Shown: positions 18,658-25,767 of the stretch, piece after piece
Layout of the letters: each line of letters starts with the position of its first letter
Numbering within the stretch: the first letter of the stretch is position 1
Assembly: GCA_017449765.1 (NCBI GenBank)
Contig: JAFTFE010000066.1
Coordinates: 1 to 38,424, forward strand
From: Lachnospiraceae bacterium
Lineage (GTDB): Bacteria; Bacillota; Clostridia; Lachnospirales; Lachnospiraceae
DNA: 38,424 nt
Direction: 5' to 3'
The notes under the pieces: model-generated
The model's database searches: none
Told to the model about the DNA's origin: nothing
Seen by the model: only the letters and a program-made list of their open reading frames with translations
Program-made: the position numbers and the translations under genes

Positions 18658-19644
18658 TTAAATCGACCCCCTTTCGATTATTTCATATCCAAGCATGACC
18701 CTGCTTATTACACGCTTTTTCTCCGGTGAATCAATCATTTCCTTAAGCATAGTAAAGGCGGTTTTTCCGCATTCCTCATAATATAGCTGAACGGTTGTAA
18801 GCTCAGGCTCGGATATAGTATCAGCCCAGCTGTTGCCTACTCCTGTTAAAGAAATGTCCTTCGGTATCTTTTTGCCGGCTTCCTTAATCGCCTGCATAGC
18901 ACCATGCGCGATAAGGTCGGTTGCACATATAACTCCGTCAATCAAAGCACCCTCATCAAGCAGGCTTTTCATAGCTTCATACCCGCCCTCCATGGAAAAA
19001 TCCGAAATTCTTGTAATTAATGATGCTTTGTCTATACCGGCTTCTTCAAGTGCTCTTTCAACACCCTGTTTTCTTGCTTTTCCTGCGGACAAATCATCCT
19101 CGGTTACTCCAATATATGCAAGCTTCTTTCTTTTTTTAAGCATCAGTCTTGTCATATCCGACATGGCGTTTTTGTCATCAAAATAAACACAGGGTACATT
19201 TTCAAAATTCTGTCCCGTTACAACAATAGGTACTTTACACTTCTTAATCGCAGCAGAAAGGTATGGTGTCATAATTGTACCCATAAGCAGAATACCCTCC
19301 ATTTTGTTACTTTGCATGGATTCGATATATTCCACTTCCTTTTCCTGCTTTCCGTATGTACAGCCAAGTATAAGATTATAATCCGAATAACTATCTATGG
19401 CTTTTGCGATTCCCTTCATAATCTGGGAAAATGATTCGGAGTTGATTTTAGGTATAATAACTCCTATCTGTCCGCTTTTTCCTGTCCTCATGCTCTGTGC
19501 AGTCTGGTTTGGAACATAGTGATTTTTCTCAACCACCTTACTTATCTTTTCCTTTTTGTCTTCGCTAAGAGAACCCCCATTAAAATATCTGCTTACTGCA
19601 GCAGAAGAAACACCGGCTTCCTTAGCCACATCTTTAATGGTCAT
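18658..19644 (-). CDS. LacI family transcriptional repressor of the sucrose locus
   Basis: A 328-residue LacI/GalR regulator. The N-terminal helix-turn-helix and hinge are TIKDVAKEAGVSSAAVSRYF and NHYVPNQTAQSMRTGKSGQIGV. A periplasmic-binding-protein-like effector domain follows (IGVIIPKINSESF, PIVVTGQNF, DGVICATDLIAHGAMQAI, SLTGVGN). It most likely binds the two identical 14-bp operators in the promoters on either side of it and responds to sucrose, sucrose-6-phosphate or fructose. Its own upstream gap (53 bases) shows AGGAGG but no such operator, so it is probably transcribed from the amylosucrase promoter, which would make it autoregulated. Confidence 0.9.
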   Translation of the reverse strand: MTIKDVAKEAGVSSAAVSRYFNGGSLSEDKKEKISKVVEKNHYVPNQTAQSMRTGKSGQIGVIIPKINSESFSQIMKGIAKAIDSYSDYNLILGCTYGKQEKEVEYIESMQSNKMEGILLMGTIMTPYLSAAIKKCKVPIVVTGQNFENVPCVYFDDKNAMSDMTRLMLKKRKKLAYIGVTEDDLSAGKARKQGVERALEEAGIDKASLITRISDFSMEGGYEAMKSLLDEGALIDGVICATDLIAHGAMQAIKEAGKKIPKDISLTGVGNSWADTISEPELTTVQLYYEECGKTAFTMLKEMIDSPEKKRVISRVMLGYEIIERGSI

Positions 19645-19697
19645 TTAGTGTTTTCCTCCTATTGTTAGAACATTTTTATCTTAAAAATCAAAGCAAT

Positions 19698-21545
19698 TTA
19701 AAAGGTTGTCAGCATCCATTTAAAACCGTTTCCCGGAAGTGTCACCGCTCTTGCTTCTATTTTTTCACCTGAAAGTAAATCTGTATAATCCTCTTTTTCA
19801 TCTATCCATGCAGTTTCCGGACTATCATTAAAGTTAAATAACGCTATAAGCTTTTCACCCCTGTAGTACCTTCCGATCCCCAGCACATGGTCATTCCAGG
19901 TTTCAACTATCCATGTGTCTGCATTACTTTCAAATACTCTGTGCCTGGTCCGAAGTCCTATAAGCTCATGGAGTTTAGTAAATATCCTGTTTTCTCTTGT
20001 TCCCTTTTTCTTTCTTTTTGCAACGCTCTTCCAGTCAAGATTTCCTCTGTGAAGATATCTGCTGTCATCCGCCTTTTTTCCGTCCTCATGATAGGTGTAA
20101 TCATTGAGCTGTCCTACCTCATCTCCACTGTATAAAACAGGTATGCCGCTTTGGGTAAGTAAAAATGCATGAAGCATAATATCAAGATTTATAGCTCTTT
20201 CAAGCTTTTCCTGATTAAGCTCATATTCTGATGCTTCTATTCCGCAAAGAGAAGCTGTGGTTCCGCAAAGTCTGGCATCCTTGAGTTTAGGATCATCGTT
20301 ATATAGCTCTCCACGTCCGTCACAACCATAGATTTTTCCCGAGAGGCAGTCATTTAAGAACTTTTTATGAGCAGCCTCCTCTATGCCAAACTGCTTTAAG
20401 AATTCGTAGTCAAGTCCCCAGCCAATATCATCATGACATCTTAAATAATTTAAAAATACATATTCCTTTGGCAATGCAAATACCGTTCCAAGCTGATGCT
20501 TCATAAGTCTTACATCCCTTGTTGCAACCGTATGCCATGTACTTGCCATAGTTGTTACATTATAAAGCATATGACATTCCGGTTTGTCTACAGAACCAAA
20601 ATACGGTACAACCTTTGAAGGTTCCATGACAACCTCTCCAAGAAGCAAGGTTCCCGGGCAGACAACCTCAGCAGCTATACGCATTATACGGACTAATGAA
20701 TGAACCTGCGGAAGATTACGACAACCGGTGCCAAGCTCCTTCCATACATAAGGAACCGCATCAAGTCTTATAATGTCTACACCCTGATTACAAAGGTATA
20801 GCATATTTGCAGTCATATCATTGAAAACAGTCGGATTGTGATAATTAAGATCCCATTGATATGGGTAGAAGGTAGTCATAACCACCTTTCCGGCCTCCTC
20901 ACACCAGGAAAAATTGCCGGGTGCGGTCTGCGGAAATACCTGTGGGACGGTCTTTTCATACTCATTTGGCACATCCCAGTTATCATAGAAGAAATATCTG
21001 TCCTGATACTCCTTTTCGCCCTTTCTTGCACGCACAGCCCACTCATGGTCTTCACTTGTGTGATTCATAACAAAATCAAGACAAACACTCATACCATGAC
21101 TGTGACACTCACCGGTAAGCTTGGATAAATCCTCCATCGTTCCAAGCTCAGGCTGAACCCTTCTAAAATTAGAAACTGCATATCCGCCGTCGCTTCTTCC
21201 CTCCGGACTCTCCAAAAGCGGCATAAGATGCACATAATTAACCCCGCATTCCAAAAGATAATCAAGATGCTTTTTTACACCCTTTAAATCCTTTGCAAAG
21301 CAATTGATATACATGAGCATACCCAGCATTTCATTTCCGGCAAACCAATCCTTTACAACATTTCTTGCCTCGTCCCAGTCCTTAAGCACATCGCTTCTGT
21401 TCGAATAATATCCGTAAAGCATGTTTACAAAGTACTCAAACGCCTGCATGTCATTGTTATAAAGCTCACAGTAAAGCCACTTGAGCTCGTCATAATACTT
21501 TGAAAGGCGCTCATTAAAGGTTTTATCCCATTTTTTATTAATCAT
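19698..21545 (-). CDS. GH13 amylosucrase (sucrose-splitting glucosyltransferase)
   Basis: A 615-residue GH13 subfamily 4 type enzyme without a signal peptide. It has the helical N-terminal domain typical of amylosucrase, then the barrel: MSVCLDFVMNHTS (region I), DIIRLDAVPYVWKELGT (nucleophile Asp), TLLLGEVV (acid/base Glu) and YLRCHDDIGWG (HDD, third acid). Amylosucrase splits unphosphorylated sucrose and builds alpha-1,4-glucan, releasing fructose; sucrose hydrolases of the same subfamily are an alternative. Unphosphorylated sucrose would have to come from another importer or from inside the cell, since the PTS delivers the phosphate ester. It has its own promoter with the same operator as the PTS operon. 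Confidence 0.86.
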   Translation of the reverse strand: MINKKWDKTFNERLSKYYDELKWLYCELYNNDMQAFEYFVNMLYGYYSNRSDVLKDWDEARNVVKDWFAGNEMLGMLMYINCFAKDLKGVKKHLDYLLECGVNYVHLMPLLESPEGRSDGGYAVSNFRRVQPELGTMEDLSKLTGECHSHGMSVCLDFVMNHTSEDHEWAVRARKGEKEYQDRYFFYDNWDVPNEYEKTVPQVFPQTAPGNFSWCEEAGKVVMTTFYPYQWDLNYHNPTVFNDMTANMLYLCNQGVDIIRLDAVPYVWKELGTGCRNLPQVHSLVRIMRIAAEVVCPGTLLLGEVVMEPSKVVPYFGSVDKPECHMLYNVTTMASTWHTVATRDVRLMKHQLGTVFALPKEYVFLNYLRCHDDIGWGLDYEFLKQFGIEEAAHKKFLNDCLSGKIYGCDGRGELYNDDPKLKDARLCGTTASLCGIEASEYELNQEKLERAINLDIMLHAFLLTQSGIPVLYSGDEVGQLNDYTYHEDGKKADDSRYLHRGNLDWKSVAKRKKKGTRENRIFTKLHELIGLRTRHRVFESNADTWIVETWNDHVLGIGRYYRGEKLIALFNFNDSPETAWIDEKEDYTDLLSGEKIEARAVTLPGNGFKWMLTTF

Positions 21546-21578
21546 AATTCACCCTCATTTTTATATATGTATCGTTGA

Positions 21579-21592
21579 TGTAATCGTTTTCA
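21579..21592. promoter_or_regulatory. LacI-type/cre-like operator of the amylosucrase gene
   Basis: TGTAATCGTTTTCA, the exact reverse complement of the operator at 17764-17777 as written on the plus strand. It lies just after the -10 box of the amylosucrase promoter. Confidence 0.8.
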
Positions 21593-21598
21593 AATTTA

Positions 21599-21627
21599 AT
21601 TATAATTTATAAAGGGAAGTTTATCAA
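21599..21627 (-). promoter_or_regulatory. Promoter of amylosucrase-lacI-HAD transcript
   Basis: On the minus strand, TTGATA (21622-21627), a 17-base spacer and a perfect TATAAT (21599-21604). It begins about 15 bases after the end of the DUF4186 gene. Confidence 0.85.
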
Positions 21628-21641
21628 GAGAAAAATAATGA

Positions 21642-21995
21642 TTATCTTTGCCTTTTTATCCACTCCATAATCATATCAACTATAAGCCTTTGTTCATCGG
21701 CGGTAAGCTCTCTTCCCTCCGGGATTCCGTGCCATTTGAAAAGACACCCTCTGCAGCAGCATGCCGTGGCGTGCTGTGCAAGAAAAACGGGATGCCCTCG
21801 CATCGGGGTCTGCTTCCCGTCATTTTCTATATACGCAGGAGCAAGTCTTTTGCTTATGAAGTCCTCGGCGTGTGTTCGGATTGTATCCATACCCTTATCA
21901 TCTATATATTTTTTGTCCTTATCCGTAAGCTTGAATCTGCTCCTGAACTTCGAGTGTTTTATTCTTTCAAAAATATCTTCATCTATCCACGCCAT
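21642..21995 (-). CDS. DUF4186 domain protein
   Basis: A 117-residue soluble protein matching the DUF4186 family over its length. Visible features are SKFRSRFKLT, HAEDFISKRLAPA, GHPVFLAQHATACCCRGCLFKWHGIP and a C-terminal IMEWIKRQ. The family is widespread, short and without known function; the His/Cys cluster (QHATACCCRGC) could bind a metal. I chose the ATG at 21993-21995 (MAWIDE), which has AAGAGG seven bases upstream, over the ATG six codons earlier. It lies between the membrane protein gene and the amylosucrase promoter and has no evident link to sucrose use. Confidence 0.82.
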   Translation of the reverse strand: MAWIDEDIFERIKHSKFRSRFKLTDKDKKYIDDKGMDTIRTHAEDFISKRLAPAYIENDGKQTPMRGHPVFLAQHATACCCRGCLFKWHGIPEGRELTADEQRLIVDMIMEWIKRQR

Positions 21996-22041
21996 AATCA
22001 AACCTCTTACCATGTGCCCCGCAAGGTATTAAAATTACTGC

Positions 22042-22659
22042 CTAAATTATATTATAAATAAACATAAAAATAAACATTATTGCATTTGCAATATTTCCCT
22101 TAGCGGGAAGCTTGGTAGGTAAAATTATAAGATACAAAGGAAATGTTGTAAAAACCGCAGCCCACCTTGGAAGATCAGTGTTGCCTGTGAGTATAACCAC
22201 TCCAAGCGTAATAGAAAATACTGCAAGTCCCAGATAACCCACATATGCGGTAATTATGGTTTTCTTGAAGAAATCAAGCACCTGTGAAAGTGCCTCTTCG
22301 GTTCTTCCAAGCTTTACATAGAACCATTCGACCACGCCACAGCAGATATGATGTGCAACGATAGGAACGATAAATGCTATTCCGGAAATGTACATTATCA
22401 CAGAAGCCGTATGTGAAAACTCATTCATCCACTTACTAAGCTCAAGGAATCCAAATAAAGATACGGTAAGCGCCAACACACCAAGTGTGCTCGCTATCTC
22501 AAGCCTCTCAAGCGGCATACCTTCAAAGACCGAAGCCATCTTCTTGCTGTCCTTGGCATCCTTCATATCAAATCTTCCGTTAGGTGTATATGCAAAAAGG
22601 CAATCTGTTATTCCGCAAAAAATATGTCCCAGTGCAGCAAGTAAATAAATAATGTTCAT
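22042..22659 (-). CDS. DUF6796-like multi-pass membrane protein
   Basis: A 205-residue membrane protein with about six hydrophobic segments (for example IIYLLAALGHIFCGITDCLF, IMYISGIAFIVPIVAHHICC and TAYVGYLGLAVFSITLGVVIL). It resembles the DUF6796 group, whose function is unknown. The ATG at 22657-22659 is preceded by AAAGGAAATACT; a longer TTG start would lie on top of this site. A strong promoter with an adjacent 16-bp inverted repeat lies upstream, so the gene is probably repressed by an unknown regulator. Confidence 0.7.
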   Translation of the reverse strand: MNIIYLLAALGHIFCGITDCLFAYTPNGRFDMKDAKDSKKMASVFEGMPLERLEIASTLGVLALTVSLFGFLELSKWMNEFSHTASVIMYISGIAFIVPIVAHHICCGVVEWFYVKLGRTEEALSQVLDFFKKTIITAYVGYLGLAVFSITLGVVILTGNTDLPRWAAVFTTFPLYLIILPTKLPAKGNIANAIMFIFMFIYNII

Positions 22660-22731
22660 AGTATTTCCTTTCAATTTTTATAAGGCAATAAATCCAAACC
22701 TATAATTAATTACCTTATCTTGTATCATATA

Positions 22732-22747
22732 GTTAGTTTTCACTAAC
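22732..22747. promoter_or_regulatory. Inverted-repeat operator before the membrane protein gene
   Basis: GTTAGTTTTCACTAAC: six-base arms GTTAGT/ACTAAC around four bases, directly next to the -10 box. The outer eight bases on each side (GTTAGTTT, TCACTAAC) recur at 35935-35954 with four extra bases between. The size and place suit a TetR- or MarR-class repressor, which cannot be named. Confidence 0.65.
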
Positions 22748-22775
22748 ATTATAATTGAAATCTTTAAATTGTCAA
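22748..22775 (-). promoter_or_regulatory. Promoter of the DUF6796-like gene
   Basis: On the minus strand, TTGACA (22770-22775), a 16-base spacer and TATAAT (22748-22753), both perfect boxes. Confidence 0.8.
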
Positions 22776-22806
22776 TAATTGCATTTACCCACTATAGAAT
22801 TTTGGT

Positions 22807-22820
22807 ATTGTAATTACAAT
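22807..22820. promoter_or_regulatory. Palindromic operator of the toxin-antitoxin operon
   Basis: ATTGTAATTACAAT is a perfect 14-bp palindrome just upstream of the -35 box. Antitoxins of the RelB/DinJ class repress their own operon, so this is the probable binding site. Confidence 0.6.
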
Positions 22821-22823
22821 GTA

Positions 22824-22852
22824 TTGACACATTGGTATGCCTATGATATTAT
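22824..22852 (+). promoter_or_regulatory. Promoter of the toxin-antitoxin operon
   Basis: TTGACA (22824-22829), a 17-base spacer and TATTAT (22847-22852), 22 bases before the start codon with AGGAGG between. Confidence 0.8.
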
Positions 22853-22873
22853 TTAAAAAAGGAGGTATCTACT

Positions 22874-23194
22874 ATGGATATAAATTTGAATGTTGCAACA
22901 GCTCCAAAGGATTCAACTTTTCAGTTGAGAATTAATTCAGATATAAAGAAAACTGTTGAAGAAATCTATGCTAAAACGGGAATGACATTAACAGATGCAT
23001 TTAATACCTTCATTCAACAATCAATAAATGTTGAAGGTCTTCCTTTTATAATCACAAAAAACAGTAAAGAAGCTCTTAAAGAGCAAGCTATCGCAATGCT
23101 TATGCTTGATTTAAAACGTGCTGAAGAACGAGCTAACGCTGAAGGATGGATCGATGCAGACGATTTGGAGAAAGAATTGGGGGTATTTAATTGA
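22874..23194 (+). CDS. RelB/DinJ family antitoxin
   Basis: A 106-residue antitoxin. The N-terminal ribbon-helix-helix is FQLRINSDIKKTVEEIYAKTGMTLTDAFNTFIQQS, close to RelB/DinJ. The C-terminal acidic helix (RAEERANAEGWIDADDLEKELGV) would wrap around and block the toxin. It has a strong promoter, AGGAGG, and an upstream palindrome for self-repression. Its stop overlaps the toxin's TTG start by four bases, typical of coupled toxin-antitoxin genes. The RHH family is firm. Confidence 0.88.
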   Translation: MDINLNVATAPKDSTFQLRINSDIKKTVEEIYAKTGMTLTDAFNTFIQQSINVEGLPFIITKNSKEALKEQAIAMLMLDLKRAEERANAEGWIDADDLEKELGVFN

Positions 23195-23528
23195 AAAAGA
23201 TAAAGTATACTCCTGATGCTGCAGATAAATTAAGAGAATTAAAAAAGGTAATAACTAAAGAATATAACGATGTTACTGCAAAAAAAATAATTTCAAATAT
23301 AACTGATACAATAAGAGGTCTATGCGATTTTGAAAAAAAGGGGTGGAAGTATCAAAGATATTTGATGTTGTAACAGATTATAGATGCATATTCGTATCTA
23401 AACATTATGTATTTTATAGAATAGAGGATGAATATATAAGAATAATTAATTTATATCACGAGAAAGAAGATTTTATGTGGCAACTATTTAATATTGATAC
23501 CACACCACAAGAAACTTTAGATTATTAG
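23191..23528 (+). pseudogene. RelE/ParE-type toxin, split by a -1 frame change (mutation or programmed)
   Basis: The first frame starts at a TTG overlapping the antitoxin stop and gives a RelE/ParE-like N-terminus (YTPDAADKLRELKKVI) of 60 residues, ending at a TAA (23371-23373). The second, -1 frame gives the expected C-terminal half (IFDVVTDYRCIF, VFYRIEDEYIRIINLYHEKEDF) to 23528. A one-base backward shift at the heptamer A-AAA-AAG (23334-23340) joins them as ..DFEKKG-VEVSKIFDV.., giving a full toxin of about 113 residues. RelE-family toxins cut mRNA on the ribosome. Plain translation would yield only a truncated, probably inactive protein. Either the gene is broken by a homopolymer change, or a sequencing error, or the slip is used on purpose. 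Confidence 0.75.
23334..23369 (+). other. Candidate -1 frameshift signal (slippery heptamer plus stem-loop)
   Basis: The heptamer A-AAA-AAG (23334-23340) is in the exact X-XXY-YYZ phase for the toxin's first frame. Seven bases later comes a stem of nine pairs, two of them G-U (23348-23356 with 23361-23369; core ATCAAA-GATA-TTTGAT). An AAGAGG lies about 15 bases upstream of the heptamer. The parts match known bacterial -1 sites in kind and spacing, but the stem is AU-rich and weak. Confidence 0.4.
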
Positions 23529-23569
23529 AAATTCACCGTTTTAGCCACTGCCTCAAATCATCATTTTTG

Positions 23570-23591
23570 TGACAGGGTGTAAGCCCTGTCA
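23570..23591. terminator. Hairpin between convergent toxin and kinase genes
   Basis: TGACAGGG / CCCTGTCA eight-base-pair stem with a six-base loop, between the ends of two converging genes. The T-tracts on both sides are poor (ATATTTATTTTA on the plus strand), so termination is probable rather than certain. Confidence 0.5.
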
Positions 23592-23594
23592 TAT

Positions 23595-24902
23595 TTATTT
23601 TAATAATATACTCGCCACGAATTCTCCGTCTTCTTCCTTGAATTCACAACAAGCTCCGTATTTTTCTGCTGCTTCTATAATATTCGTTATGCCTATTCCT
23701 TCCTTCTTGGCATCCTTATCCTTACTTGAGACAAATCCTCTGCCCTTGCTCTTAAGTGAAGTTACAATCGGATTTTTCATAATTAACATACTGTCATTGC
23801 CAAGCGAAGTCATACGAAGACTTATATATCTTTTCCCGTCTGTCCTTAGACATTCTTCTATAGCATTATCAAGAAGGTTCGACATAATTATACTTACATC
23901 TATATCCTCTAACTTATTAAGTCCTTCGAGATTACCCACAAAGTCAAATTCTATTCCTGCCTCCTGCATAACCGGATATTTGACGGATAAAAGTATATCT
24001 GTAATCTTATTACCTGTTGGTGCAGGTCCGATATTATACCCTGACCTTTGAAGCTCTCCTATATATCTTTCGGCCTCCTCATAGCTTCCGTCCTCAAGCA
24101 GCTTATTAACCACAAGAAAATGATTTTTCATATCGTGTCCGGTCTTAATGTCCGAATCCCTTCTTTTTTCATTAAGCTTAATTCCGTTTACCGCATTATC
24201 AAACTGCGTGGTTGCCGCCTCTGCCTGCTCCTTATATTTCTTCGCTATATTCCTGTGTATCACACCATAGAATACCGCCACATCTACCACAATCAGGAAA
24301 ACTATCCAGCCAAGCCCTATGGTGAACCTACCGTCCTTTTCGATTATGGTTTCCATCACCATTACCATAACCGGCAGAAAGACGCAGAATACCGTTATAA
24401 ATATCGCCTCGCCTATGCTAAGCTTGACCCATACACCCTTTTTCTTAGAAATGTGAAGCAAACATATCAAAGCAAAAAGCAGTATAAAATCCGCAAATAC
24501 ATATAAAGGTGTCTGCTCCTTACCATCGAGATAAAAATAGTATTTATCGGGTATCAGAAACTCATCAACAGCTTCTGCTATTGTACTAATTTGTGTATCT
24601 ATAAGGATTGCCGATACAACCGCTAACACATATCTTAATTTACCGCCTGAAAGATATACCGCAGTAAGCATCATGGTAAGAAGCACTATGATAAACTGAA
24701 TATCACCGTTTACTCCAAAAACAGTAATGAGAGTATATACCAGAGTGACACATAAAAAGGCTTTGACAAAACGCATTCTTTTATCTGTTTCGTCACTGCC
24801 CTTTATACTCATTCCAAATAAAAGCTCTAAGATTAGTATAATATTTGCTGTCATTGTAATATTTAAAATTATTGAAAATGCTGCCTCTAAATATTTATTC
24901 AT
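23595..24902 (-). CDS. GHKL sensor histidine kinase (AgrC/HPK10 class)
   Basis: A 435-residue membrane sensor kinase. About six hydrophobic segments fill residues 1-225. A linker then leads to the phospho-acceptor motif TGHDMKNHF (about residue 257), the H-box of the AgrC-like HPK10 class. The ATPase part has IIMSNLLDNAIEEC (N box) and GIGITNI (G box), as in GHKL kinases. It would phosphorylate the LytTR regulator encoded directly upstream, whose stop it overlaps by four bases. AgrC-type kinases often sense peptides, but no agrB/agrD-like genes are near, so the signal is unknown. Confidence 0.88.
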   Translation of the reverse strand: MNKYLEAAFSIILNITMTANIILILELLFGMSIKGSDETDKRMRFVKAFLCVTLVYTLITVFGVNGDIQFIIVLLTMMLTAVYLSGGKLRYVLAVVSAILIDTQISTIAEAVDEFLIPDKYYFYLDGKEQTPLYVFADFILLFALICLLHISKKKGVWVKLSIGEAIFITVFCVFLPVMVMVMETIIEKDGRFTIGLGWIVFLIVVDVAVFYGVIHRNIAKKYKEQAEAATTQFDNAVNGIKLNEKRRDSDIKTGHDMKNHFLVVNKLLEDGSYEEAERYIGELQRSGYNIGPAPTGNKITDILLSVKYPVMQEAGIEFDFVGNLEGLNKLEDIDVSIIMSNLLDNAIEECLRTDGKRYISLRMTSLGNDSMLIMKNPIVTSLKSKGRGFVSSKDKDAKKEGIGITNIIEAAEKYGACCEFKEEDGEFVASILLK

Positions 24903-25663
24903 ACAATCCTCTTCTCCAGTTCTCTTTTTATTGCCTTACGAAGCTCAGGTATCCGCCTTCTGCTTACCGCAAGCCTTCTCCCACTCGACAGAACAATCTC
25001 ATTTTTATCAAGCGCCTTATAAGCTCTTATATTGACAAGTGCCGACCTGTGTACCCTGATAAACCCGTATCTCATAAGCATATCCTCGTACTTATCAAGT
25101 GAAGTCGTATCGAGGAAGCTCTTATCCTTAGTGCATATCCTGCTGTATTTGTTCTCGGCAGTTATACATTCAATGTCCTTTACACTAAGAACCTCCTGCC
25201 TGCCCGATGACTTAATAACTATCTGCTTGTCCGTACCTCTTTTTTCATACAGGGCAGACAGCACCCTGACTGCCATCTCCTCAGTTACCGGCTTAACCAA
25301 GAAGCTGAAGGCATGGGTTTCGTATCCCTCTACCGCATACTCGGGAAATGCGGTAACAAGCACAAGGTCGGTATCCGTCTGCATAGCATACAGCTTCTTG
25401 CCAAAGGCTATGCCATCCATATCGGGCTGCTTTATATCAAGCACTATTATATCATATATTTTTATCCTCGAAGCAATATCCTCTTCAATCCTTTTAAGCA
25501 AAGCAACAGCAGAGGTATATAATTCCACCCCTGCTGATATCGACAAACTCTTTGCCGCCGACAAAAATATACTTCCGAGAATTCCTGCCTGCCCTGCGTC
25601 ATCATCGCATATTGCTATCTTGATTTTTCTGTTGTCATTTATTTCATTAACTGTTTTTTCCAT
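24899..25663 (-). CDS. LytTR-family response regulator
   Basis: A 254-residue response regulator. The receiver domain has the acidic pair in IAICDDD, the phospho-acceptor Asp in IIVLDIKQPDMDG, then VTAFPEYAVEGYE and the Lys of FLVKPV. The C-terminal LytTR DNA-binding domain runs from about residue 150 (IECITAENKYSRI, YGFIRVHRSALVNI, LAVSRRRIPEL). It pairs with the GHKL kinase, with which it overlaps by four bases. Targets are not known; the lipoprotein gene 100 bases upstream is a possible neighbour target. No strong ribosome site is visible, so the exact start is less sure. Confidence 0.9.
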   Translation of the reverse strand: MEKTVNEINDNRKIKIAICDDDAGQAGILGSIFLSAAKSLSISAGVELYTSAVALLKRIEEDIASRIKIYDIIVLDIKQPDMDGIAFGKKLYAMQTDTDLVLVTAFPEYAVEGYETHAFSFLVKPVTEEMAVRVLSALYEKRGTDKQIVIKSSGRQEVLSVKDIECITAENKYSRICTKDKSFLDTTSLDKYEDMLMRYGFIRVHRSALVNIRAYKALDKNEIVLSSGRRLAVSRRRIPELRKAIKRELEKRIV

Positions 25664-25767
25664 ATTATCTGATCGTAATAATCCTGTTAATATATTCTTT
25701 AACCCTTATACATAGCTTATAGAATAACGCATTAATTATATCACAACTTACTTTTATTTTCATAAAT

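Noticed and set aside
23595-25663. An Agr-type peptide quorum-sensing system
   Set aside because: The kinase is of the AgrC class, but no AgrB-like protease or precursor peptide gene was found in the window.
25032-25715. A 227-residue open frame opposite the LytTR regulator
   Set aside because: Antisense shadow of a clear response regulator, with no domain likeness of its own.
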